Assembly: GCA_964016885.1 (NCBI GenBank)
Contig: OZ024740.1
Coordinates: forward strand, 8,576,450 to 8,640,449
DNA: 64,000 bases
DNA from: Eledone cirrhosa
Taxonomy: Eukaryota; Mollusca; Cephalopoda; Octopoda; Eledonidae
Reading direction: 5' to 3'
The notes beneath the pieces were generated by a model. That model was not told the origin of the DNA, made no database searches, and worked only from the letters and a program-made list of their open reading frames with translations. Below are positions 14,391 through 24,300 of this stretch, one piece after another (position 1 is the first letter of the stretch; every line of letters starts with the position of its first letter). The translations under genes and the position numbers were made by a program.

Positions 14391-14785
14391 GTATATGAGT
14401 TCCTATAGCTATATCAGTTTCTATTGGTATGTCAGTTTCAATTGGTATGTAAGTTTCGATTAGTATATCAGTTTCTATTGGTATGTCAGTTTCTATTGGT
14501 ATATCAGCTTCGATTGGTATATAAGTTTCGATTAGTGTGTTAGTTTCTATTGGTATGTCAGTTTTGATTGGTATATCAGTTTCGATTGGTATGTCAGTTT
14601 CGATTGGTATGTCAGTTTCGATTGGTATATCAGTTCCAATTGGTATGTCAATTTCGATTGGTATATCAGTTTCTATTGGTATGTCAGATTCAATTGGTAT
14701 GTCAGTTTCTATTGGTACATCAGTTTCGATTGGTATATCAGTTTCGATTCGTATGTCAGTTTCTATTATTATGTCAGTTTGTATT

Positions 14786-17032
14786 AAGCTAAAGGACCCC
14801 ACAGCCAAAAATAAATTTCAAAACATATTACTTGATGCTTTCGACAGTAAGGAAGAACACTTAGAGTCGGACAATATAGAGGGACAGTGGGAATTTCTGA
14901 AAGCAAACCTGCTGTTGGCGACAGACGAAGTCTGTGGCTGGAGCAGGCCTGTAGGCAGGAGAAGAGTAACATGGTGGTGGAACAGTAAGGTGGAGGGGTC
15001 AATTAAGGCCAAAAAGCAGGCTTAGAAAGTATGGCGGGATGGGGGATGTAGAGAAGACTATCAAGTGGCCAGGAGGGAAGCTAGGAGACAAGTGTACTTA
15101 GCAAGAAGGGAAGCTGAGGAAAGAAAGTTCAAGCATGTTCTACAACGCGATGACCAAAAACGTGAGGTGTTCAGGATTGCTAGGCAATGCGTCAAGGATA
15201 ACCGTGATATTGTCGGGGAGAAGTGTGTACTAAACGACGATGGCACACTTGCCATCACCGACGCTGATAAGAAGGTAGCTTGGAAGTGTCACTATGAAAG
15301 GCTACTAAAGGAGGAGAATAAATGGGAGAAAGACAGTCTCCCCCATATCGACCTAATAGCGGGACCAGCAGTGTTAGTCGAGGGGAGTATAATAAGTAAG
15401 GCAATCAAGGATATGAAGACGGGTAAGGCGGCTGGGCCTTCGGAAATAGTTGCTGAGATGCTGAAGGCATCTGGCACGGTGGCACACACCATGGTCACCC
15501 ACATAGTTAATCAAGTCGTACAGAATGGGGTTGTTCCGAAGGACTGGCATAGCAGCATCATCGTTAACTGTTATAAGGGTAAAGGAGACGCCCTAGATAG
15601 GAGTAACTATAGAGGCATTAAATTAATCGACCAGGTCATGAAGGTCACGGAAAAAGTAATAGCGCAACTAATCAGAGAGAGAATTGACCTAGATGAAATG
15701 CAGTTCGGGTTTGTGTCAGGCAAAAGTACCACAGACGCTCTTTTCATAGAACGACAACTACAGGAGAAGTACCTAGCTAAAGGTAAACCCCTCTACTTAG
15801 CTTTTGTCGACTTGGAGAAAGCCTTCGACAGAGTCCCCCGCTCCATTATCTGGTGGGCTCTTAGAAAACTAGGCGTTGACGAATGGCTTGTGAGGGCTAT
15901 ACAAGCCATGTATAAAGAAACAGTCAGCAAGGTTAGAATTAACAACGAATATAGTGAAGAGTTTAGCGTAAAAGTTGGCGTCCATCAGGGCTCTGTTCTC
16001 AGCCCACTACTATTTATTATTGCCCTTCAGGCTATAACAGAGGAGTTCAAGACAGGCTGCCCATGGGAACTCCTATACGCAGACGACCTGACACTCATAG
16101 CGGAATCAATGGCCGAGCTAGAGGAGAAATTCCAAACATGGAAGCACGGCCTAGAGTCAAAAGGACTTAAAATTAACCTGGCTAAGACCAAAGTACTAGT
16201 TTGTAGGAAAGAAAACAAGGCGGCGGTCCCTTCTGGGAAATGGTCGTGCTCGGTGTGTAGGAAAGGCGTAGGTAGAAACTCCATTTTATGTCCTAAATGC
16301 AAAGTATGGGTGCATAAAAGATGTAGTGGGATCACAGGTAAGCTAACTAAGAATATAGATTTTACATGTGGCCGGTGCTCTGGTGCAATAAGTAGCAGCA
16401 AGTGCCCACAAAATACTAGCTCTTTCAATTGCGCAGAGGGTTCTATAGAAATAGTGGACAGCTTCCGTTACCTGGGCGATAAAATCAGCAGTGGGGGAGG
16501 GTGCTCTGAAAGTACTGTAGCTAGAGTCAGAACTGGTTGGAAAAAGTTCAGAGAGCTTATACCACTATTAGCTGCTAAAGGGTTCTCCCTAAAAATGAAA
16601 GGCAGGTTGTACGATGCCTGCATACGAACAGCAATGCTGCATGGCAGTGAGACCTGGGCATTGCGTGCAGAGGATATACGCAGACTAGAGAGGAACGAAG
16701 CTTGCATGCTCCGCTGGATGTGTAACAGTAATATACGTGAACGGCAAAGCATAAACGAACTAAGGAAAAAATTAGAGATGAGAGGGATCAGATGTTGTTT
16801 ACTCGAGAGAAGGCTACGTTGGTATGGACACGTGATGCGCATGAAAGTCGATAGCTGTATAACAAAGTGCAGGGCAATAAAGATAGACGGTAGTCACGGA
16901 ATAGGCAGACCTAGAAAAACCTGGGACGAGCTGATAAACTCCGACATCACACACTTACACCTCTCCAAGACAATGTCACTGGACCGAGACCTTTGGCGGT
17001 ACTCAGTAACAGAGAAGACCCGCCTTACCTAA
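14786..17032 (+). pseudogene. LINE ORF: reverse transcriptase with inserted zinc finger (copy 1, nonsense mutation)
   Basis: This would encode the reverse transcriptase part of an RTE-type LINE polyprotein, which copies LINE or SINE RNA into DNA at a nicked chromosomal target. The frame runs from the truncation point to the stop at 17,030-17,032 and is broken by one TAG at 15,023-15,025, where copy 2 has a Trp codon. Downstream the RT core is intact: FVDLEKAFDRVPR (motif A, near 15,803), GVHQGSVLSPLLF (near 15,976), and the catalytic YADD at 16,076-16,087. A Cys-rich PHD-like finger (CxxC, CxxC, HxxC, CxxC) lies at 16,241-16,380. The C-terminal region has WYGHVMRMK and GRPRKTWDEL, common to this LINE type. 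There is no endonuclease because of the 5' truncation. Upstream satellite units happen to be open in the same frame, making a spurious N-terminal extension. Confidence 0.92.
16241..16380 (+). other. PHD/RING-like zinc-binding domain in the LINE ORF
   Basis: Between the RT palm and the C-terminal region, the sequence CSVCRKGVGRNS is followed by CPKC, HKRC and CGRC. The pattern is C-x2-C, about nine residues, C-x2-C-x4-H-x2-C, a spacer, then C-x2-C. This suggests a treble-clef zinc-binding fold. It is present at the same place in copies 2 (31,818-31,957) and 3 (minus strand, about 36,583-36,722), so it is part of the element family. In copy 2 the Trp before VHKRC is Arg. The function is not shown by the sequence; nucleic-acid or chromatin binding is an inference. 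Confidence 0.8.
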
Positions 17033-17435
17033 ATATATAGTAAAACCTACTCCAGCCAGTAGGCATCTCTAACAAAATACACACCGTCCCACCACCACCA
17101 CCCTCACCCCATCCACACCACCCCGTTCTATGTAAAGTTATGTTGGTGCCGCGCCATCGAGGCCGAAACAAATGAGATCGTGTAGGTGTCACGACAAAAA
17201 AACACACAGTCCACGCTGTAATGTGGCCGTGTAGGCAACACGGTAAAAACCTCCCAGACCCACACTGTAAATGTGGTCGGTGTTAGGAAGGGCATCCAAC
17301 TGTAGAAAACCTGCCAGACAGTCCTATGCGAGCAAGACAATCACTCTTGCCTCAAGTGGGACTACCCCCGTCCAAACCCATGCAAGCTTGGAACACGGAC
17401 GTTAAACGTTGATGATTATGATGATGATGATGATG
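17033..17435 (+). other. LINE 3' UTR with tandem ~48-bp motif and (GAT)n tail
   Basis: Noncoding 3' end of copy 1. A pyrimidine-rich CCACC tract lies at about 17,085-17,125. Two related ~48-bp units follow at 17,179-17,226 and 17,227-17,275, each running cgtgtagg...cacg...aaaa...ctgtaa(a)tgtgg. A conserved segment ggtgttaggaagggcatcca precedes the terminal acggacgttaaacg and the GAT-repeat tail. The same layout is seen in copies 2, 3 and 4. Such 3' ends are what the RT recognises, and part of it is shared with the SINE at 20,981. Confidence 0.85.
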
Positions 17436-17787
17436 TCAGTTTCGATTGGTATATCAGTTTAGATTAATATGTCAGTTTCTATTGGTATATCAGTTTCGAA
17501 TGCAATGTCAATCTCGATTGGTATGTCAATTTCGATTGGTATATCAGTTTCGATTGGTATATCAGTTACTATTGGTATGTCAGTTTCGATTGGTATGTCA
17601 GTTTCTATTGGTATATCAGTTTCTATTGGTATATCAGTTCCGATTGGTATGTCAATTTCGATTGGTATGTCAGTCTTGAATGGTATGTCAATCTCTATTC
17701 GTATGTCAATTTCGATTGGTATATCAGTTTCGATTAGAATGTCTGTTTCTATAGGTATGTCAGTTTCGATTAGTTTATCAGTTTCTA

Positions 17788-19379
17788 TTGGTATGTCAGT
17801 TTCGATTGGTATGTCAGATTCTATTGGTATATCAGTTTATATTGGTATGTTTGTTTCTAATGGTATATCAGTTTCTATTGGTATATCAGTTTCTATTGGT
17901 ATGTCAGTTTCGATTGGTATGTCAGTTTCGATTATTATATCATTTACTATTGGTATGTCAGTTTCGATTGGTATGTCAGTTTCTATAAGTATGTCAGTTT
18001 CTATTGGTATATCAGTTTCGATTGGTATGTCAGTTTTGATTGTTTGTCAGTTTCTATTGGTATGTCAGTTTCGATTAGTTTATCAGTTTCTATTGGTATG
18101 TCCGTTTCGATTGGTATGTCAGTTTCGATTGGTATATCAGTTTCGATTAGTATGTCAATTTCTATTGGTATATCAGTTTCGACTGGTATATCACTTTTGA
18201 TTTGTATGTCAGTTTCTATTGGTACATCAGTTCCTATTGGTATGTCAGTTTCGATTGATATGTCAATTTCTATTGTTATATCAGTATCAATTGGTATGTC
18301 AGTTTCTATTGGTATATCAGTTTCGAATGGTATATCAGTTTCGAATGGTATATCAGTTCCTATTTGTATGTCAGTTTCGATTGGTATGTCAGTTTCTATT
18401 GGTATATCAGTTTCTATTGGTATGTCTGTTTCTATTGGTATATCTGTTTCGATTGGTATATCAGTTTCGAATGGTATGTCAATCTCAATTGGTATGTCAG
18501 TTTCGATTGGTATATCAGTTTCTATTGGTATGTCAGTTTCGATTAGTATGTCAGTTTCTATTGGTATATCAGTTCCTATTGGTATATAAGTTTCGATTGG
18601 TATGACAGTTTCTATTGGTATGTCAGTTTCGATTATTATATCAGTTACTATTGGTATGTCAGTTTCGATTGGTATGTCAGTTTCGATTGGTATGTCAGTT
18701 TCTATTGGTATATCAGTTTCTATTGGTATGTCAGTTACTATTAGTATATCAGTTTCTATATGTATGTCAGTTTCTATTGGTATATCAGTTTCGATTGGTA
18801 TATCAGTTTCGATTGGTATGTCAGTTTCGATTGGTATATCAGTTTCTATTGGCATGTCAGTTTCGATTAGTTTATCAGTTTCAATTGGTATGTCAGTTTC
18901 GATTGGTATATCAGTTTTGATTGGTATGTCAGTTTCGATTGGTATATCAGTTTCTATTGTTATGTCAGTTTCGATTAGTTTATCAGTTTCAATTGGTATG
19001 TCAGTTTCGATTGGTATATCAGTTTTGATTGGTATGTCAGTTACTATTAGTATATCAGTTTCTATATGTATGTCAGTATCTATTGGTATATCAGTTTCTA
19101 TTGGTATGTCAGTTTCGATTGGTGTGTCAGATTCTATTGGTATATCAGTTTCTATTGGTATGTCTGTTTCTATTGCTATATCAGTTTAGATTGTTATGTC
19201 AGCTTCGATTGGTATGTAAGTTTCGATTGGTATATCAGTTTCAATTGGTATGTCAGTTTCTATTGGTATATCAGTTTCGATTGGTATGTCAGTTTCGATT
19301 GGTATATAAGTTTCGAATGGAATGTCAATCTCGATTGGTATGTCAATTTCGATTGGTATATCAAATTCGATTGGTAAAT
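17788..19379. repeat. 1.6-kb tandem duplication, left copy (uninterrupted SINE site)
   Basis: The variant order of this block recurs at 19,443-20,980. The offset is 1,655 bp in the first part (landmarks 18,001 and 18,044 against 19,656 and 19,699) and 1,601 bp in the second (19,029 and 19,066 against 20,630 and 20,667). The difference is 54 bp, exactly three units. Both copies share a one-base-short unit, gattgtttgtcag. At its right end (19,358-19,410) it reads attggtaaatcagttact without interruption, the empty counterpart of the SINE insertion. Confidence 0.8.
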
Positions 19380-19442
19380 CAGTTACTATTGGTATGTCAG
19401 TTTCGATTGGTATGTCAGTTTTGATTAGTATATCAGTTACTA

Positions 19443-20980
19443 TTGGTATGTCAGTTTAGATTGGTATGTCAGTTTCGATTGGTATGTCAGTTTCTATTGG
19501 TATGTTTGTTTCTAATGGTATATCAGTTTCTATTGGTATATCAGTTTCTATTGGTATGTCAGTTTCGATTGGTATGTCAGTTTCGATTATTATATCATTT
19601 ACTATTGGTATGTCAGTTTCGATTGGTATGTCAGTTTCTATAAGTATGTCAGTTTCTATTGGTATATCAGTTTCGATTGGTATGTCAGTTTTGATTGTTT
19701 GTCAGTTTCTATTGGTATGTCAGTTTCGATTAGTTTATCAGTTTCTATTGGTATGTCAGTTTCGATTGGTATGTCAGTTTCGATTGGTATATCAGTTTCG
19801 ATTAGTATGTCAATTTCTATTGGTATATCAGTTTCGACTGGTATATCACTTTTGATTGGTATGTCAGTTTCTATTGGTACATCAGTTCCTATTGGTATGT
19901 CAGTTTCGATTGATATGTCAATTTCTATTGTTATATCAGTATCAATTGGTATGTCAGTTTCTATTGGTATATCAGTTTCGAATGGTATATCAGTTTCGAA
20001 TGGTATATCAGTTTCTATTTGTATGTCAGTTTCGATTGGTATCTCAGTTTCTATTGGTATATCAGTTTCTATTGGTATGTCTGTTTCTATTGGTATATCT
20101 GTTTCGATTGGTATATCAGTTTCGAATGGTATGTCAATCTCAATTGGTATGTCAGTTTCGATTGGTATATCAGTTTCTATTGGTATGTCAGTTTCGATTA
20201 GTATGTCAGTTTCTATTGGTATATCAGTTCCTATTGGTATATCAGTTTCGATTGGTATGGCAGTTTCTATTGGTATGTCAGTTTCGATTATTATATCAGT
20301 TACTATTGGTATGTCAGTTTCGATTGGTATGTCAGTTTCTATTGGTATATCAGTTTCTATATGTATGTCAGTTTCTATTGGTATATCAGTTTCGATTGGT
20401 ATATCAGTTTCGATTGGTATGTCAGTTTCGATTGGTATATCAGTTTCTATTGGCATGTCAGTTTCGATTAGTTTATCAGTTTCAATTGGTATGTCAGTTT
20501 CGATTGGTATATCAGTTTTGATTGGTATGTCAGTTTCGATTGGTATATCAGTTTCTATTGTTATGTCAGTTTCGATTAGTTTATCAGTTTCAATTGGTAT
20601 GTTAGTTTCGATTGGTATATCAGTTTTGATTGGTATGTCAGTTACTATTAGTATATCAGTTTCTATATGTATGTCAGTATCTATTGGTATATCAGTTTCT
20701 ATTGGTATGTCAGTTTCGATTGGTGTGTCAGATTCTATTGGTATATCAGTTTCTATTGGTATGTCTGTTTCTATTGCTATATCAGTTTAGATTGTTATGT
20801 CAGTTTCGATTGGTATGTAAGTTTCGATTGGTATATCAGTTTCAATTGGTATGTCAGTTTCTATTGGTATAACAGTTTCGATTGGTATGTCAGTTTCGAT
20901 TGGTATATAAGTTTCGAATGGAATGTCAATCTCGATTGGTATGTCAATTTCGATTGGTATATCAAATTCGATTGGTAAAT
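19443..20980. repeat. 1.6-kb tandem duplication, right copy (interrupted by SINE)
   Basis: Right partner of 17,788-19,379. It ends at 20,980 exactly where the SINE enters, and its continuation is found at 21,327 on the other side of the SINE (aaatcagttactattgg, then the same following units as at 19,377-19,440). Confidence 0.8.
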
Positions 20981-20989
20981 GGAGGCACA

Positions 20990-21000
20990 TGGCTTAGTGG
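20990..21000 (+). promoter_or_regulatory. Pol III A box of SINE
   Basis: TGGCTTAGTGG fits the internal A-box consensus TRGYNNARNNG, ten bases from the element's 5' end, as in a tRNA D-arm region. It would direct pol III transcription of the SINE together with the B box 33 bp downstream. Confidence 0.8.
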
Positions 21001-21032
21001 TTAGAGCATTGGCCTGGCAATCGAAAGGTTGT

Positions 21033-21043
21033 GAGTTCAATTC
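21033..21043 (+). promoter_or_regulatory. Pol III B box of SINE
   Basis: GAGTTCAATTC resembles the B-box consensus GGTTCRANTCC (T-arm region of a tRNA), with A-to-B spacing typical of tRNA genes and SINEs. The match is close but imperfect at the first and last positions. Confidence 0.78.
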
Positions 21044-21326
21044 TCAGACCGGGTGATGTGTTGTTTCCTTGAGCAAGACACTTTATTTCACATTGCTCCA
21101 GTTTACTCAGCTGTAGAAATGAGATGATAGGGACTGGGGTCCATATCATTCCACTGCAAAGTGGTCGTGGAGGTGCCACGGCAAAAAAGCACCCAGCACT
21201 CACTGTAAATGAGGTTGGTGTTAGGAAGGGCATCCAGCTGTAGAAATCAAGCCAGAATCAGTTCCCGTCCCACCCTTGCAAGCAGGGAAAAGCGGACGTA
21301 AAATGATGATGATGATGATGATGATG

Positions 21327-24300
21327 AAATCAGTTACTATTGGTATGTCAGTTTCGATTGGTATGTCAGTTTTGATTATTATATCAGTTACTATTGGTAT
21401 GTCAGTTTCGATTGGTATGTCAGTTTCGATTGGTATGTCAGTTTCTATTGGTATATGAGTTTCGATTGGTATGTCAGTTTCGATTAGTATATCAGATTCT
21501 ATAAGTCTGTCAGTTTCTATTGGTATGTCAGTTTAGATTGGTAGATCAGTTTCTATTGCTATGTCAGTTTCTATTGGTATGTCAGTTTCGATTGGTATGT
21601 CAGTTTCTATTGGTATATCAGTTTCGATTATTATATCAGTTACTATTGGTATGTCATTTTCGATTGGTATGTCAGTTTCGATTGGTATGTCAGTTTCTAT
21701 TGGTATATCAGTTTCGATTGGTATGTCAGTTTCGATTAGTATATCATTTTCTATTGGTATGTCAGTTTTGATTGTTATGTCAGTTTCTATTGGTATATCA
21801 GTTTCGATTGGTATGTCAGTTTCGATTGGTATGTCAGTTTCGATTGGTATATCAGTTTTAAATGGTATGTCAATCTCGATTGTTATGTCAATTTCGATTG
21901 GTATATAAGTTTCGATTAGTATGTCAGTTTCTATTGGTATGTCAGTTTCGATTGGTATATCAGTTTCAATTGGTATGTCAGTTTCTATTGGTATGTCAGT
22001 TTCGATTATTATATCAGTTACTATTGGTATGTCATTTTCGATTGGTATGTCATTTTCGATTGGTATGTCAGTTTCTATTGGTATATCAGTTTCCATTGGT
22101 ATGTCAGTTTCGATTAGTATATCAGTTTCTATTGGTATGTCAGTTTCGATTGTTATGTCAGTTTCTATTGGTATATCAGTTTCGATTGGTATGTCAGTTT
22201 CGATTGGTATGTCAGTTTCTATTGTAATGTCAGTTTCGATTAGTTTATCAGTTTCTATTGGTATATCAGTTTCTATTGGTATGTGTGTTTCTATTGGTAT
22301 ATCAGTTACGATTGGTATATCACTTTCGATTGGTATTTCAGTTTCGATTAGTATGTCAGTTTCGATTGGTATATCAGTTTCGATTGGTATATCAGTTACT
22401 ATTGGTATGTCAGTTCCTATTGTTATGTCATCTTCGATTAGTTTATCAGTTTCTATTGGTATGTCAGTTTCGATTGGTATATCAGTATCTATTGGTATAT
22501 CAGTTTCTATTGGTATGTCTGTTTCTATTGCTATATCAGTTTCGATTTGTATATCAGTTCCGATTGGTATGTCAATTTCGATTGGTATGTCAGTTTAGAT
22601 TGGTTATCAGTTTTGATTGGTATGTCATTCTCTATTGGTATATCAGTTTCGATTGATATATCCGTTTCGATTAGTATGTCAGTTTTTATTGGTATATCAG
22701 TTTCGAATGGAAGGTCCTTCTCGATTGGTATGTCAATTTCGATTGGTATATCAGTTTCGATTGGTATATCAGTTACTATTGGTATGTCAGTTTCTATTGG
22801 TTTGTCAGTTTCGATTAGTATATCAGTTTCTATTGGTATGTCAGTTTCGATTGTTATGTCAGTTTCTATTTCTATACCAGTTTCTATTGGTATCTCAGTT
22901 TCGATTGGTAGGTCAGTTTCTATTGGTATGTCAGTTTCTATTGGTATGTCAGTTTCGATTGGTATGTCAGTTTCTATAGTTATGTCAGTTTCGATTGGTA
23001 TATCAGTTTAGATTAATATGTCAGTTTCTATTGGTATATCAGTTTCGAATGCAATGTCAATCTCGATTGGTATATCAGTTACTATTGCTATGTCAGTTTC
23101 GATTGGTATGTCAGTTTCTATTGGTATATCAGTTTCTATTGGTATATCAGTTCCGATTGGTATGTCAATTTCGATTGGTATGTCAGTCTTGAATGGTATG
23201 TCAATCTCTATTCGTATGTCAATTTCGATTGGTATATCAGTTTCGATTAGAATGTCAGTTTCTATTGGTATGTCAGTTTCTATTGGTTTGTCAGTTTCGA
23301 TTGTTATGTCAGTTTCTATTTGTATATCAGTTTCTATTGGTATGTCAGTTTCGATTGGTATGTCAGTTTCTATAGTTATGTCAGTTTCGATTGGTATATC
23401 AGTTTAGATTAATATGTCAGTTTCTATTGGTATATCAGTTTCGAATGCAATGTCAATCTCGATTGGCATATCAGTTTCGATTAGTATGTCACTTTCTATT
23501 GGTATGTCAGTTTCTATCGGTATATCAGTTTCTATTGGTATATCAGTTCCGATTGGTATGTCAATTTCGATTGGTATGTCAGTCTTGAATGGTATGTCAA
23601 TCCCTATTCGTATGTCAATTTCGATTGGTATATCAGTTTCGATTAGAATGTCAGTTTCTATTGGTATGTCAGTTTCGATTAGTTTATCAGTTTCTTTTGG
23701 TATGTCAGTTTCGATTGGTATGTCAGATTCTATTGGTATATCAGTTTCTATTGGTATGTTTGTTTCTAATGGTATATCAGTTTCTATTGGTATATCAGTT
23801 TCTATTGGTATGTCAGTTTCGATTGGTATGTCAGTTTCGATTATTATATCATTTACTATTGGTATGTCAGTTTCGATTGGTATGTCAGTTTCTATAAGTA
23901 TGTCAGTTTCTAATGGTATATCAGTTTCGATTGGTATGTCAGTTTCGATTGGTATGTCAGTTTCTATTGGTATATCAGTTTCTATTGGTATGTCTGTTTC
24001 TATTGGCATATCTGTTTCGATTGTTATATCAGTTTCGAATTGTATGTTAATCTCAAATGGTATGTCAGTTTCGATTGGTATATCAGTTTTGATTAGTATG
24101 TCAATTTCTATTGGTATATCAGTTTCGATTGGTATGTCAGTTTCAATTAGTACGTCAGTTTCTATTGGTATGTTAGTTGCTATTGGTATATCAGTTTCGA
24201 TTGGTATATCAGTTTCGATTGGTATGTCAGTTTCGATTGGTATGTCAGTTTCTACTGGTATATCAATTTCGATTGGTATATCAGTTTCTATAGGTATGTC

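Larger units (their letters stand above)
1..14785. repeat. 18-bp minisatellite array, domain A
   Basis: Uninterrupted tandem array of an 18-bp unit with consensus TCAGTTTCGATTGGTATR on the plus strand, about 820 units. The commonest variants are G/T/A at unit position 9 (tcgatt, tctatt, tcaatt), G/A at position 18, and A, T or C at positions 13-14. This domain has its own vocabulary: gatgggtatattag blocks preceded by ggtacgtaaatttc, a gatggatacatcag unit, and ttgtatatgagttcctat. These words are absent or rare after 17.4 kb. The array is already in progress at base 1, so its left end lies outside the window. No host gene is visible; long open frames follow from the period being a multiple of three. 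The plus strand is strongly T-rich (8 of 18 in the consensus). Confidence 0.97.
14786..17435 (+). mobile_element. 5'-truncated RTE-type LINE (copy 1)
   Basis: Non-satellite DNA begins at 14,786 in the linker between endonuclease and reverse transcriptase and ends in a (GAT)n tail at 17,435, where the 18-bp array resumes. It matches 30,364-33,005 (copy 2) almost base for base, by eye about 1-3% different. The 5' truncation is typical of incomplete target-primed reverse transcription. No target-site duplication is visible: the left flank ends in gtcagtttgtatt and the right flank starts with tcagtttcg. The element also sits where the satellite vocabulary changes. Confidence 0.93.
17436..20980. 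repeat. 18-bp minisatellite array, domain B
   Basis: The same 18-bp unit continues after LINE copy 1, about 197 units, but with different higher-order vocabulary: cgaatggaatgtcaatctcg, tcagtttatcag-type units with gattagttta, and atcagtctt. No non-satellite gene lies inside. Ends are set by the (GAT)n tail of LINE copy 1 and by the SINE. Confidence 0.96.
20981..21326 (+). mobile_element. tRNA-derived SINE with LINE-like 3' tail
   Basis: A 346-bp retroposon with three parts. The tRNA-like head carries RNA polymerase III A- and B-box motifs (20,990-21,000 and 21,033-21,043). The central block contains ccttgagcaagacactttat, a motif of the sort conserved in animal tRNA-SINE superfamilies and abundant in cephalopods. 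The 3' third (from about 21,165) matches the 3' UTR of the minus-strand LINE at 35,618-37,107: gtggtcgtggaggtgccacg, caaaaaagcacccagc and ggtgttaggaagggcatcca. It ends in cggacgtaaa plus a (GAT)n tail. It encodes no protein and would depend on a LINE reverse transcriptase. The four-base target-site duplication and the paralogous empty site confirm insertion into a satellite unit. Confidence 0.93.
20977..21330 (+). repeat. Target-site duplication of the SINE (AAAT, both ends)
   Basis: AAAT at 20,977-20,980 recurs at 21,327-21,330. The paralogous empty site at 19,376-19,379 has a single AAAT (attggtAAATcagttact). This places the SINE body at 20,981-21,326 to the base. Confidence 0.8.

Noticed and set aside
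1..14785. CRISPR array
   Set aside because: Regular short repeats are present, but there are no unique spacers and no cas genes, and the surrounding elements are eukaryotic.
16027..16428. Minus-strand open frame opposite the LINE RT (also at 31,604-32,005, and frames opposite copy 3)
   Set aside because: It is antisense to a well-supported RT frame, recurs only because the LINE is repeated, and has no recognisable domain.
17085..17125. CCACC-rich tract as a separate microsatellite locus
   Set aside because: It is present at the same place in LINE copies 1, 2 and 4, so it is part of the LINE 3' UTR.
20981..21060. Functional tRNA gene
   Set aside because: A and B boxes are present, but the acceptor and anticodon stems do not pair well, no convincing cloverleaf can be drawn, and the sequence continues directly into a SINE body.
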